A DNA stretch of 64,000 bases from Prochlorococcus sp. AG-402-G06 (lineage in GTDB: Bacteria; Cyanobacteriota; Cyanobacteriia; PCC-6307; Cyanobiaceae): the NCBI GenBank assembly GCA_003277985.1, contig QCHR01000003.1:58011-122010 (forward strand), in the 5' to 3' direction. The notes beneath the pieces were generated by a model. That model had not been told where the DNA came from. It made no database searches and saw nothing but the letters and a program-made list of their open reading frames with translations. A program made the translations under genes and the position numbers. Position 1 is the stretch's first letter; each line of letters opens with the position of its first letter. Below are positions 39,200 through 48,367 of this stretch, in pieces.

Positions 39200-40003
39200 A
39201 TGAATAAAAAAAATATAGAATCTACACCTTCAGTCTCACTAGATAATGTATCAATTACATATGGCAATTCAGTTGCGGTAAAAAATGTGTTTTGTGATAT
39301 TGAAAAGAATCAAGTTACATCTTTTATTGGCCCATCAGGATGCGGTAAATCAACCGTCATAAGAGCAATCAATCGCATGAATGATTTAATAGAAGGTTGC
39401 AAATTATCAGGTAGTGTTATTTTTGAAGGGATAGATATATATGCAGAGGATATTGATCCAGTTGAAGTTAGAAGGAGAATTGGAATGGTTTTTCAACAAC
39501 CCAATCCTTTTCCTAAAAGTATCTATGAAAATATTGCCTTTGGTGCAAGAGTTAATGGATATAAAGGAAATATGGATCAATTAGTAGAAGAATCTCTTAC
39601 AAAGGCAGCCGTTTGGGATGAGTGCAAGGATAAATTAAACGAAAGTGGTTATTCATTATCTGGTGGTCAACAACAAAGATTATGCATAGCAAGGACAATT
39701 GCTATTGAACCTGATGTGATCTTAATGGATGAGCCATGCTCAGCACTTGATCCATTATCTACATTAAAAATTGAAGAGACAATTCATGAATTAAAGAAGA
39801 ATTTTACAATCATTATTGTTACGCACAATATGCAACAAGCCAATAGAGTCAGTGATTACACAGCTTTTTTCAACACAGAAAAAAAAGATAAGGATTTAGG
39901 TGGAAAAATTGGATTTTTAGTTGAGTTTGATAAAACAAAAAACATGTTTAATTCACCAAAGCAAAAATCAACTCAAGACTATATCTCTGGAAAATTTGGA
40001 TAA
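39200..40003 (+). CDS. pstB: Phosphate ABC transporter ATPase PstB
   Basis: A 267-residue ABC ATPase. Walker A is GPSGCGKST at about residues 44-52, the Q-loop is in [20 protein letters not shown], the signature is [16 protein letters not shown], and Walker B is [27 protein letters not shown] is the H-loop. The PNPFP form and the length are specific to PstB. It is third in the pst operon. No phoU follows: the next gene is a tRNA on the other strand. Confidence 0.97.
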   Translation: MNKKNIESTPSVSLDNVSITYGNSVAVKNVFCDIEKNQVTSFIGPSGCGKSTVIRAINRMNDLIEGCKLSGSVIFEGIDIYAEDIDPVEVRRRIGMVFQQPNPFPKSIYENIAFGARVNGYKGNMDQLVEESLTKAAVWDECKDKLNESGYSLSGGQQQRLCIARTIAIEPDVILMDEPCSALDPLSTLKIEETIHELKKNFTIIIVTHNMQQANRVSDYTAFFNTEKKDKDLGGKIGFLVEFDKTKNMFNSPKQKSTQDYISGKFG

Positions 40004-40040
40004 TAGCCAAAGCTTTTTTATTAAAAGTTACCATGCGCGA

Positions 40041-40127
40041 CGGAGAGAGAGGGATTCGAACCCTCGATAGGGTTGCCCCTATACAGCATTTCCAGTGCTG
40101 CGCCTTCAACCACTCGGCCACCTCTCC
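40041..40127 (-). tRNA. tRNA-Ser (anticodon GGA)
   Basis: An 87-base cloverleaf on the minus strand. The acceptor stem GGAGAGG pairs with TCTCTCC (one G-U) and is followed by discriminator G. The D-arm contains GGCCGAGTGGTT. The anticodon loop between GCAGCA and TGCTGT reads CTGGAAA, giving GGA. A long variable arm (TAGGGGCAACCCTA type) marks a class II tRNA. The T-arm is GAGGGTTCGAATCCCTC. CCA is not encoded. It would read UCC and UCU serine codons. Confidence 0.97.
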
Positions 40128-40342
40128 TTGAAATAAGCAATGAAATGTCTTTCACTTGCTGAATTTAAATATATACCACAAGAGAGGTCTTGTTAAAAAT
40201 TAATTATCGGATTTATTTATTAAATATTTTTTATAATAAACAAGGTCGTTGTAATCAATAATTTATTAATGAGAATAAATTGATTTAAAGATAAATAGAA
40301 TCTTCCAATAGTAGACTATTAATATAAATAAAAATAATAGCC

Positions 40343-41209
40343 ATGGTAATTCCATCTTGTAAAACCGCTGCTTTGAATGCAGGTCTAGGTAAAGATGAAA
40401 TTAATAAATTATTAGAAATTGCCAAGCAGGCTGCAGAAGGAGGGGGAGCATCGCTAATGAATAATTATGGAAGGATTAAAACGATAAAATGTAAGGGAAC
40501 TGCTGGAGATCTTGTTACTAATGCGGATATAGAATGTGAAAAATTAATAATAGATTATTTAGAAAAAGAGACTCCTTATATTTCTATACTTGCTGAAGAA
40601 AGCGGATATAAGTTAAAGGATAGTGAATTAAAATGGTGTATAGACCCTCTTGACGGAACAACAAACTATGCCCATGGATATCCATTTTTCGCAACTTCAA
40701 TAGGTTTGATTTGGAATAGCAATCCAATATTGGGAGCAATATCAGTACCTTCATTAAATGAAATTTATTATGCTTCTCCAGAACATGGATCATTTTGTAA
40801 TGGCGAAAAAATTAATGTAACGGACACAAATTCCTTATCTGATTCACTCTTAGTTACAGGATTCGCATATGACCGACGAGAAGTATTAGATAATAATTAT
40901 TCAGAATTTTGTTGGCTAACACATCGTACCCATGGGGTAAGAAGAGGGGGAGCAGCCGCTGTAGATCTAGCATTTGTAGCCTCAGGCAAAGTGGATGGTT
41001 TTTGGGAACGTGGACTTGCAAAATGGGATATGGCGGCTGGAGTTCCACTAGTTGAAATGGCTGGTGGAATAGTTTCCAATTATCCTTCCGGAGACTTTGA
41101 TCTCAATACCGGCAGAATTCTTGCTTGTAATCCTGAGATACAAAAGGAGCTCATAAAAGAACTTGTAAAAATTAGACCATTACCCACTAACTCTTATGGT
41201 GGAAAATAG
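40343..41209 (+). CDS. Inositol monophosphatase family protein
   Basis: A 288-residue magnesium-dependent phosphatase of the IMPase superfamily. Metal-binding motifs occur in order: LAEESG, WCIDPLDGTTNYAHGYPF and KWDMAAGVPLVEMAGG. GDLVTNADIECEKLI is also diagnostic. Relatives act on inositol phosphate, histidinol phosphate, fructose bisphosphate or PAP. The next gene is hisZ, so a histidinol-phosphatase role is worth considering, but the gap is 42 bases and the motif set does not decide substrate. Confidence 0.9.
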   Translation: MVIPSCKTAALNAGLGKDEINKLLEIAKQAAEGGGASLMNNYGRIKTIKCKGTAGDLVTNADIECEKLIIDYLEKETPYISILAEESGYKLKDSELKWCIDPLDGTTNYAHGYPFFATSIGLIWNSNPILGAISVPSLNEIYYASPEHGSFCNGEKINVTDTNSLSDSLLVTGFAYDRREVLDNNYSEFCWLTHRTHGVRRGGAAAVDLAFVASGKVDGFWERGLAKWDMAAGVPLVEMAGGIVSNYPSGDFDLNTGRILACNPEIQKELIKELVKIRPLPTNSYGGK

Positions 41210-41251
41210 TCCTAATTTATGTGATCCTTAAGTAATAAAAAGATTCAAATA

Positions 41252-42427
41252 ATGACATTGCAACCTGCCTCGGGTGCGCGCGACTTAAATCCTCAGCAAG
41301 TAAGAAAGAACCATCTAATTGCATCAAAACTTTCCTCCTTATATCAACTATGGGGATATGAGCGAATCTCACCGCCGCATATTGAACGTATAGACACACT
41401 TATGGCTGCTGGAGGAATTTCGAACAATGAAATACTAAAAATCGTTTCTGATGAACCTCTTGGATTAAGACCTGAAATAACAGCGTCAATTGTACGTGCT
41501 GCCTCAACTAGATTTAATGAATATGAAAGGCCACTTCGATTTTGGTCAACAGGAACTTCATTCAAATGCAATCAAAGCATTGATGGTGGTATTGATATTG
41601 AAGAGTCATTTCAAAGCGGAGTTGAGTTGATAGGTACAAAGGCGATTAATGCAGAGATAGAACTTCTATCTCTGCTCATCGAATCATTAGAAGTAATTGA
41701 AATTGATCAGAAATATAAAATGACATTGCTTATTGGAAATACTTATCTATTGGAACTTATTTTAAGCTCGTTTGATTCATCAAGTATAGACCAAATAAAA
41801 AAAATTCTCTGCGATCTTGATTACATAGCATTGAGTACGCTTGATGTAAAAGATGAACAAAGAATGTTTATAAAAACTCTCATGAATATGAGAGGCACAC
41901 CTGAAAAAGTATTAACTAAACTAAAAAACATATATGGCTCGAATTCTTACATTGATAACCTAAAGGAATTATTTACTATTATTGAGCCATTAGCTAAAGA
42001 GAAAGGGATAGAAGTACAACTAGACCCCACATTAGGAACCAAATATAAATTATATAGTGGATTAACATTTTCTCTTGTTTCATCATCAACAAGTGCTCCT
42101 GTTATTATTGCTAAAGGCGGTAGATATGATGATTTAGTTAAAAAGTTTAGTACAAGCGCCCATAATTGTTATGGAATTGGTTTTAGTATTAGCGTTGATA
42201 AAGTAAGAGAATTAGTCACCACTAGCAATGAAATCCTAGTTACTAGTGTAAAAGTATTAATCGCATATAAGCAAAGTGCAAGTTTGTATAAAGCATTAAA
42301 ACAACAAAAGGAATTGCATAGAAAGGGCATTATTTCAGTAATTTCACATGAACCTTTAAAGACAAATGATGAAACAAATCAACTCTTAAAATCCAACAGA
42401 TGTACTAAAATTGAATGGATAGATTGA
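41252..42427 (+). CDS. hisZ: ATP phosphoribosyltransferase regulatory subunit HisZ
   Basis: A 391-residue class II synthetase-like protein without a tRNA synthetase job. It has the core fold of HisRS (LYQLWGYERISPPHIERID, GLRPEITASIVRAAS, VIIAKGGRYDDLVKKF, YGIGFSISVDKV). It lacks a HisRS anticodon-binding domain. HisZ activates the short form of HisG in histidine synthesis. The N-terminus (LQPASGARDLNPQQVRKN) is the typical cyanobacterial HisZ start. Confidence 0.92.
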   Translation: MTLQPASGARDLNPQQVRKNHLIASKLSSLYQLWGYERISPPHIERIDTLMAAGGISNNEILKIVSDEPLGLRPEITASIVRAASTRFNEYERPLRFWSTGTSFKCNQSIDGGIDIEESFQSGVELIGTKAINAEIELLSLLIESLEVIEIDQKYKMTLLIGNTYLLELILSSFDSSSIDQIKKILCDLDYIALSTLDVKDEQRMFIKTLMNMRGTPEKVLTKLKNIYGSNSYIDNLKELFTIIEPLAKEKGIEVQLDPTLGTKYKLYSGLTFSLVSSSTSAPVIIAKGGRYDDLVKKFSTSAHNCYGIGFSISVDKVRELVTTSNEILVTSVKVLIAYKQSASLYKALKQQKELHRKGIISVISHEPLKTNDETNQLLKSNRCTKIEWID

Positions 42428-42557
42428 CATAAATTAGCTTTAAATTTTTAATAATTGTCAGGGATCGAAAACTATTGAGCTGTAATCAATAACACTTTTG
42501 CATTTAACGCCTAAATAGAAATTTGTATCGCTATGATGATAAAAATTTAGACAAGAC

Positions 42558-44462
42558 ATGCCCGTTAAAGAAGAAGGAACTATTCTTATTCACACAGAAA
42601 ATATATTTCCAATAATAAAAAAAGCAGTCTACTCAGATCATGAAATATTTATTAGAGAGCTTATAAGTAACTCCGTAGATGCAATCAAAAAAAGGAAAAT
42701 GGCCGCCTTTGCAGGAGATTGTGTCGCTTCTGACAATGAAAAAATAAAAATTTCGATTGACAGAGAACATAAGACATTGACCATTAGTGACAATGGGATA
42801 GGAATGACTAGTGATGAAATTAAGAAATATATTAATCAAGTAGCTTTCTCAAGCGCAGAAGAATTTCTTGAAAAGTATAAGCAACCTGATGATGGTTTTA
42901 TAGGTCATTTTGGACTAGGTTTTTATTCAAGTTTTATGGTTGCAGAAGAAGTTGAAATAATAACTAAATCAGCAAAGAATGATTCACAAGCTATTCAATG
43001 GAAATGTAATGGATCGCCTCAATATACACTTGATGAATCAGATAAAGAAGAGATAGGTACAGATATCATTCTACATTTAATGGAAGAAGAAATTGAATAT
43101 ATTGAACCAAGCAGAATTAAGACATTAATAAAAAAATATTGTGATTTCATGCCTATTGAAATCTCTCTAGAAGAAGAAGTTATCAATAAAATGAATCCAC
43201 CATGGAGAGAAAGCAAACAAAATCTTAAAGACGAAGATTATATAGAATTCTATAAATATCTCTATCCCTTTCAAGGAGATCCTCTCTTATGGGTTCACCT
43301 GAATACTGACTACCCATATAATTTGCAAGGAATATTATATTTCCCAAAGATAAGTGGTAGAGCAGATTGGGAAAGTGGTGAAATTAAACTATTCTGTAAT
43401 CAGGTCTTTGTTAGTGACTCAATTAAAGAAATAGTTCCTAGATATTTATTACCTTTGAGGGGAGTAATAGATTCACCAGATATTCCTTTAAATGTCAGCA
43501 GAAGCGCATTACAATCAGACAGAAGAGTTAAATCTATAGGTAACTTTATTGCTAAGAAGTTAGCAGACAAGCTTAAAACATTAAAGAAAGATGAAACCCA
43601 ATTTTACGCTGATATTTGGGACTCAATAGCCCCCTTTATTAAAATAGGAGCCATGGAAGATGAAAAATTTGCTGAGCAAGTAAAAGAGATAATTTTATAT
43701 TCAACAACAAAAGCTCCAATAGAAAATAATGAAGACAATAGCGAACTAGTAAAATCTGGTTCAAAAACTTTTACCACCCTAGAAGGATATAAAAATAGGC
43801 TTACTGAAGAGAATAACAAGATTCTATATTCGACAGATGAAGTCTCTCAATCAACAGCACTCAATATGTGGACTTCACAAGGTAAAGAGGTTTTAAAACT
43901 TGATACCGTTATTGATACTCAGTTTATTCCTTGGCTAGAGGAAAAGAATAAAGAAATAAATTTTGTAAGAGTTGATTCCGAATTGGATGAAAGTATTAAA
44001 GACGATTCGCCTGAGATTGCAGATAAAGATGGAAATACAAAGTCAGAAACACTTAAAAAGATTATTAGTTCGGCTTTAAACAATGAAAAAGTCACAGTAC
44101 AAATACAGAATCTAAAAGGTGATAATTCACCGCCTTCATTAATATTATTACCAGAACAAATGAGAAGAATAAATGATATAACAGCCTTAATGGAACAGAA
44201 ACTACCTGGTCTTCCCGAATATCATAATTTAATAGTCAATTCAAACCACCCACTAATTCAAGGATTACTCAAGCTTAATTCTAACCAAATAGTTATTGAA
44301 GGCTCCAGTAAATCAGAAGAAGGTCAATTGGCTAGTGACATCGCTATACATGTTTATGAGATGGCAAAACTATCAATTGGTGGGCTTGAAAACAAAGATA
44401 TCGCAGCTTTTCAAACTAGAAATGCTGAGCTGCTAGGGAAATTAATGAAAAATTTCGTATAA
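42558..44462 (+). CDS. htpG: Hsp90 chaperone HtpG
   Basis: A 634-residue Hsp90. The GHKL ATPase is at residues 1-210, with ELISNSVDAIKKRKM, ISDNGIGMTSDEI and GHFGLGFYSSFMVAEEV. The middle domain has PRYLLPLRGVIDSPDIPLNVSRS with the catalytic arginine region. The C-terminal dimerisation domain includes IAIHVYEMAKLSIGGLENKD. It has no MEEVD tail, as expected for bacteria. It is followed by rpmB. Confidence 0.97.
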   Translation: MPVKEEGTILIHTENIFPIIKKAVYSDHEIFIRELISNSVDAIKKRKMAAFAGDCVASDNEKIKISIDREHKTLTISDNGIGMTSDEIKKYINQVAFSSAEEFLEKYKQPDDGFIGHFGLGFYSSFMVAEEVEIITKSAKNDSQAIQWKCNGSPQYTLDESDKEEIGTDIILHLMEEEIEYIEPSRIKTLIKKYCDFMPIEISLEEEVINKMNPPWRESKQNLKDEDYIEFYKYLYPFQGDPLLWVHLNTDYPYNLQGILYFPKISGRADWESGEIKLFCNQVFVSDSIKEIVPRYLLPLRGVIDSPDIPLNVSRSALQSDRRVKSIGNFIAKKLADKLKTLKKDETQFYADIWDSIAPFIKIGAMEDEKFAEQVKEIILYSTTKAPIENNEDNSELVKSGSKTFTTLEGYKNRLTEENNKILYSTDEVSQSTALNMWTSQGKEVLKLDTVIDTQFIPWLEEKNKEINFVRVDSELDESIKDDSPEIADKDGNTKSETLKKIISSALNNEKVTVQIQNLKGDNSPPSLILLPEQMRRINDITALMEQKLPGLPEYHNLIVNSNHPLIQGLLKLNSNQIVIEGSSKSEEGQLASDIAIHVYEMAKLSIGGLENKDIAAFQTRNAELLGKLMKNFV

Positions 44463-44507
44463 ACTCAACCTCATTTGATAGAATAAATCATCGAATAAGA
44501 TTAAAAA

Positions 44508-44744
44508 ATGTCTAGGGTTTGCCAACTTACAGGCACAAGGGCTAATAACGGAATGTCAGTCAGCCATTCCCATATCAGAACTAAAAAATTGCAGCAAGCA
44601 AATTTGCAGCAGCGCAGATTGTGGTGGGAAGAAGAAAACAAATGGATTAACATAAGAGTAACTACAAGGGCACTAAAAACTATTCAGAAAAAGGGTTTAG
44701 GAAAATATGCCAAATCATTAGGAGTTGATTTAAACAAACTTTAA
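44508..44744 (+). CDS. rpmB: 50S ribosomal protein L28
   Basis: A 78-residue basic protein with the L28 pattern. [20 protein letters not shown] at the N-terminus is followed by [20 protein letters not shown] and [18 protein letters not shown]. Length is standard for cyanobacterial and plastid L28. It is 45 bases after htpG and 16 bases before the peroxiredoxin gene, all on the plus strand. Confidence 0.97.
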   Translation: MSRVCQLTGTRANNGMSVSHSHIRTKKLQQANLQQRRLWWEEENKWINIRVTTRALKTIQKKGLGKYAKSLGVDLNKL

Positions 44745-44760
44745 ATTTGATTTTTTTCAA

Positions 44761-45315
44761 ATGAAAAGAAGTGAATTTATAAAATCCTTAATTTTATTTT
44801 CTAGTATTTTATTTATTAAACCTTTAAGATTATTAGCAAGTATAAATTCAGTTAAGCTTGGCAATAAGGCACCCAATTTTTTGTTGAATGGATATAGCAA
44901 AAACATTCCTAATAAAAAGCAATGGTCATTGGATGATTTTTCTGCTAAATGGTTAGTTTTATATTTTTATCCTAAAGATTTCTCAAGTGGTTGTACATTA
45001 GAGGCGAAAAATTTTCAGGATAATATTTCTAAATATAATAAAGTTAATGCATCAATAGTTGGGATCAGCGCAGATAGTGAAGAAGAGCACGAGTCATTTT
45101 GTACATCAGAAAAACTTGGATATACATTACTATCAGATGCAAATTCAGAAATTAGTAAGTTATACGATTCATGGTTAGATCCTTACTCAAAAAGAAATAC
45201 ATTTCTGATCAACCCAGAAGGTATAGTTGTTTACAAATGGATCGGAGTAAGACCACTTGGTCATGCTCAAGAAGTTTTAGAAGAACTTATTAAACAACAA
45301 AAAATATATGCATGA
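44761..45315 (+). CDS. PrxQ/BCP-type peroxiredoxin with hydrophobic N-terminus
   Basis: A 184-residue thiol peroxidase. The peroxidatic cysteine is C78 in FYPKDFSSGCTLEAKNF. In typical PrxQ a resolving cysteine sits five residues later, but here that position is lysine K83. The only other candidate is C114 (HESFCTSEKLG). So it is either a one-cysteine enzyme or uses a non-standard disulfide. Residues 5-28 are hydrophobic with a basic front, a signal peptide or anchor, so it probably acts in the lumen or periplasm. The next gene (DUF2499) overlaps it by eight bases. Confidence 0.88.
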   Translation: MKRSEFIKSLILFSSILFIKPLRLLASINSVKLGNKAPNFLLNGYSKNIPNKKQWSLDDFSAKWLVLYFYPKDFSSGCTLEAKNFQDNISKYNKVNASIVGISADSEEEHESFCTSEKLGYTLLSDANSEISKLYDSWLDPYSKRNTFLINPEGIVVYKWIGVRPLGHAQEVLEELIKQQKIYA

Positions 45316-45616
45316 ACTTTCGTTAGGAACATGGTTTATACACATTGCAACATTATTTGAATGGGGCATAGCAATAATAATAATTGACATAATTTCATCA
45401 ATCACAAAAAACAAGGCTTTGGGTTATTTTGCCTTAGCTATGTTGCCAAACTTGGCTAGTGCTATGGCAGCAATCACATGGCATATATTCGACAACAGTA
45501 TTGAATTAAAAGGATTAGTTGTTCTGCAGGCAGCTCTTACAACTCTAGGAAATATATGTCTCGCATTTGCAGCTTGGAATTTGTTTAGAGCTGAATCTTC
45601 ACAACCCAATCAATGA
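45308..45616 (+). CDS. DUF2499 membrane protein
   Basis: A 102-residue protein with three hydrophobic spans (about 8-30, 35-57, 70-95) and the motif HELSLGTWFIHIATLFEWGI at its start. LPNLASAMAAITWHIFDN is the family core. DUF2499 is confined to cyanobacteria and plastids, and its function is unknown. It overlaps the peroxiredoxin gene by eight bases and the following DUF3593 gene by four, so the three are translationally coupled. Confidence 0.87.
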   Translation: MHELSLGTWFIHIATLFEWGIAIIIIDIISSITKNKALGYFALAMLPNLASAMAAITWHIFDNSIELKGLVVLQAALTTLGNICLAFAAWNLFRAESSQPNQ

Positions 45617-45957
45617 ATATTTCAATTCTTAGTCTTGAGTCAATTGCACGAGTTGATCCTAGTCCATTTTTTATACTTTCACTAATTCCCTATCTTGTGT
45701 TTCTGAGATACGCTGGAAAAACAAAGTCAATACCCAAAATATCATTATTAGGATTTAAATTAACTCTATTATTTGTATTCATGACTATAGTTTTTGCAAT
45801 AATATCCCTAATTTATTTTGGTGAAGAATTAACAAATGTAGATGTCCTACACGGACTTGCAGAATCGTTCCTAACGATAAGTGATGCTTTAGTTGTTTAC
45901 GGTTTTGTTTTAATGTTGCAGTCGGTAAGAAGTAAAACAGAAGTAAATAACTCTTAA
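45613..45957 (+). CDS. DUF3593 membrane protein
   Basis: A 114-residue protein with three hydrophobic segments (about 16-32, 45-68, 85-107). RVDPSPFFILSLIPYLVFLR and LHGLAESFLTISDALVVYGF are family-like. It follows DUF2499 with a four-base stop/start overlap, the usual cyanobacterial pairing, which suggests the two form one membrane complex. The function is not known. The basic C-terminus faces the cytoplasm. Confidence 0.85.
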   Translation: MNISILSLESIARVDPSPFFILSLIPYLVFLRYAGKTKSIPKISLLGFKLTLLFVFMTIVFAIISLIYFGEELTNVDVLHGLAESFLTISDALVVYGFVLMLQSVRSKTEVNNS

Positions 45958-45997
45958 GAGGTGTGTAACAAATGACTCAATAGTATGCTTTGTGAAC

Positions 45998-46003
45998 GAT
46001 AAT
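45998..46003 (+). promoter_or_regulatory. Candidate -10 box for psaK
   Basis: GATAAT lies 21 bases before the psaK ATG, implying a leader of about 15 bases. No clear -35 is visible, which is common in this kind of genome. Confidence 0.35.
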
Positions 46004-46024
46004 GAAATTAACTGATAGACATAA

Positions 46025-46288
46025 ATGATGTTTACAACTTTGTTGGCAGCAGCTGATCCAGTGACATTCCAGTGGTCTCCGAAATGTGCCGTTGTAATGA
46101 TCATTTGTAATCTGCTTGCATATGCCATAGCTAGATCAAATATTGAAAAGCCAAATGAAGGTTTTCCCATGCCTAATGCTCAGTTTTATGGTGGTCTAAG
46201 TCATGGTGCCTTCGTTGGTGCAAATTGCTTAGGTCATGTTTTGGGAATTGGCTCAATATTGGGTCTTGCAGCGAGAGGAGTTTTATAG
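46025..46288 (+). CDS. psaK: Photosystem I reaction centre subunit PsaK
   Basis: An 87-residue protein with the PsaK arrangement of two membrane helices. The first (VVMIICNLLAYAIARSNI) is at about residues 24-41. A cytoplasmic loop (EKPNEGFPMPNAQFYGGLS) follows, then the second helix (AFVGANCLGHVLGIGSILGL). PsaK sits at the outer edge of photosystem I and binds antenna chlorophyll. The gene is monocistronic in appearance, with its own -10-like box and a strong terminator 25 bases after the stop. The second ATG at 46028 is an equally good start. Confidence 0.95.
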   Translation: MMFTTLLAAADPVTFQWSPKCAVVMIICNLLAYAIARSNIEKPNEGFPMPNAQFYGGLSHGAFVGANCLGHVLGIGSILGLAARGVL

Positions 46289-46312
46289 CTTTAAGTTACA
46301 AATTAAAAAAAT

Positions 46313-46347
46313 AAAAAAGGATTATTGATTTCAATAATCCTTTTTTT
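46313..46347. terminator. Strong bidirectional terminator between psaK and dxs
   Basis: AAAAAAGGATTATTGA and TCAATAATCCTTTTTT form a near-perfect stem with a two-base spacer, giving A and T runs on both sides. It would end psaK transcripts on the plus strand and dxs transcripts on the minus strand. Confidence 0.9.
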
Positions 46348-46361
46348 AATTTGAAGAATAA

Positions 46362-48248
46362 TTAATTAAAATTGAATTTTTTTCTAATTTGATCAGCCAT
46401 CATTTCGGGTGTTAATCCAAGTGATTCTTTGCTTTGCTGTGGCGTTGCATGATCAACTAATTTGTCTGGTATTCCAATTCTTAATGTAGGAACAAAAATA
46501 TCATTATCATTAAAAGATTCAATGACAGCAGATCCAAATCCGCCCAATAATGTTCCTTCTTCCATTGTGACTACTTTACCGATTTTTTTTGCAGCGTTGT
46601 GAATAGTTTCCTCATCTAATGGTCTTATAAAGCGAGCGTTAATAACAGTGCTATTGACACCAGATTCTTTTAGTATTGCCGCTGTTTTTATGGCTGGGCA
46701 AACCATAGATCCATAGCCAATTATTAATAAATTATCACCCTCTTCTATTATTTCAGCCTTACCAATTTCTAGTGACTCCCATCCTTCCTCCATCAATGCC
46801 GCCCCTTCTCCTGAGCCTCTAGGTATTCTTAAAGCTGACGGACCATTGTGATTAATACATGTAACTAGCATTTGCTGCAATTCAGACTCATCCTTTGGAG
46901 CCATAACTGTAAAATTAGGAACACACCTTAGATAACTAATGTCATACTGACCCTGATGAGTTGGACCATCAGCACCAACAATTCCAGCTCTATCTAATAC
47001 AAAAGTTACAGGTAAATTCTGTATTCCGATATCATGAATTAACTGATCATATGCTCGTTGTAAGAAAGTACTGTAAATAGCTACCACTGGCTTGATGCCT
47101 TCACAAGCCATTCCACCAGCTAGAGTTACTGCATGTTGTTCAGCAATACCAACATCAACATATTGATCTGGAATAGCTTTCTGTAAAAGATTTAAAGCAG
47201 TGCCTTCTGCCATCGCTGCAGTGATACCAATAATCTTGCTATCTTGCTCGCAAAGTTTTACTAAAGTTTGACCAAAAACCTTACTAAAACTTGGAGGTTT
47301 AGGAGTTTTAGAAGGAATCGATTTTCCAGTAGTCAGATCAAAAGAAGACTGCGCATGGTAACCAACCTGATCAGCCTCAGCATATGGGTAACCTTTTCCC
47401 TTAGTAGTAGCCACATGGACCATAACAGGACCACCTACCTTATGCGCAGCATTAAATGTCCTAGTCAATTCAGAAATATCATGCCCATCTACTGGCCCCA
47501 TATAAGTAAAACCCAATTCCTCAAAAACGGCACCAACACTTGGAACTGCTAAACGTCTAACGCTACCAGTTAGAGATTTAAACTCCTCCTGTATCGCATC
47601 ACCCATAAAAGGAAGATTTTTGACACTTTCTTGAACACTATCAGATATAAATTGAACAGGTGGGCTATGACGCATTCGATTTAAATAAGTCGACAATGCT
47701 CCAACAGGAGGGGAAATCGACATATCATTATCATTTAAGACAACCAAAAGAGGTGTTTTTGGAAGATGTCCTGCATGATTAATAGCCTCTAAAGCCATTC
47801 CACCGGTTAGAGCACCATCTCCTATGACTGCAACACATTTATAATCTTCACCTTTTCGGTCTCTAGCAATAGCCATTCCGAGAGCAGCAGAAATTGATGT
47901 GCTTGCATGACCAGCGCCAAAATGATCAAATTTACTTTCTGTTCGTTTTAGGTAACCAGCGACACCTTTTTGCTGTCTAAGTGAATCAAACCGTTCATAT
48001 CTTCCCGTTAGTAATTTGTGTGGATAGGCTTGATGTCCTACATCCCAAATAACTTTATCGACATCTAAATCTAAAGTCTGATAGAGAGCAATTGTTAACT
48101 CAACAACACCAAGACCTGGACCTAAGTGGCCACCACTAGTAGAAACTACTTGAAGATGCCTTTCTCTAATTTGGCAAGCAACATCTTCCAATTCACTAAT
48201 GGCTAAGCCATGAAGCTCATTCGGATGACTTAACTGGCTCAGACGCAT
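46362..48248 (-). CDS. dxs: 1-Deoxy-D-xylulose-5-phosphate synthase
   Basis: A 628-residue thiamine diphosphate enzyme joining pyruvate and glyceraldehyde-3-phosphate at the entry to the MEP isoprenoid pathway. This feeds chlorophyll phytyl tails and carotenoids. The cofactor motif is [18 protein letters not shown] to [14 protein letters not shown] (residues about 150-190). The active glutamate is in [20 protein letters not shown]. The C-terminal transketolase fold follows (IPRGSGEGA). Length is standard. Confidence 0.98.
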   Translation of the reverse strand: MRLSQLSHPNELHGLAISELEDVACQIRERHLQVVSTSGGHLGPGLGVVELTIALYQTLDLDVDKVIWDVGHQAYPHKLLTGRYERFDSLRQQKGVAGYLKRTESKFDHFGAGHASTSISAALGMAIARDRKGEDYKCVAVIGDGALTGGMALEAINHAGHLPKTPLLVVLNDNDMSISPPVGALSTYLNRMRHSPPVQFISDSVQESVKNLPFMGDAIQEEFKSLTGSVRRLAVPSVGAVFEELGFTYMGPVDGHDISELTRTFNAAHKVGGPVMVHVATTKGKGYPYAEADQVGYHAQSSFDLTTGKSIPSKTPKPPSFSKVFGQTLVKLCEQDSKIIGITAAMAEGTALNLLQKAIPDQYVDVGIAEQHAVTLAGGMACEGIKPVVAIYSTFLQRAYDQLIHDIGIQNLPVTFVLDRAGIVGADGPTHQGQYDISYLRCVPNFTVMAPKDESELQQMLVTCINHNGPSALRIPRGSGEGAALMEEGWESLEIGKAEIIEEGDNLLIIGYGSMVCPAIKTAAILKESGVNSTVINARFIRPLDEETIHNAAKKIGKVVTMEEGTLLGGFGSAVIESFNDNDIFVPTLRIGIPDKLVDHATPQQSKESLGLTPEMMADQIRKKFNFN

Positions 48249-48367
48249 ACAACTCTGAGATTGAATCCTTCCAATCTACGAGGTCTACCCTACATTTTGA
48301 TAAAACTTGCACAAGAACAAATGGAATGTAGAAAATACAAGAAACAAAAATCGGTGAAAAACTAGAT

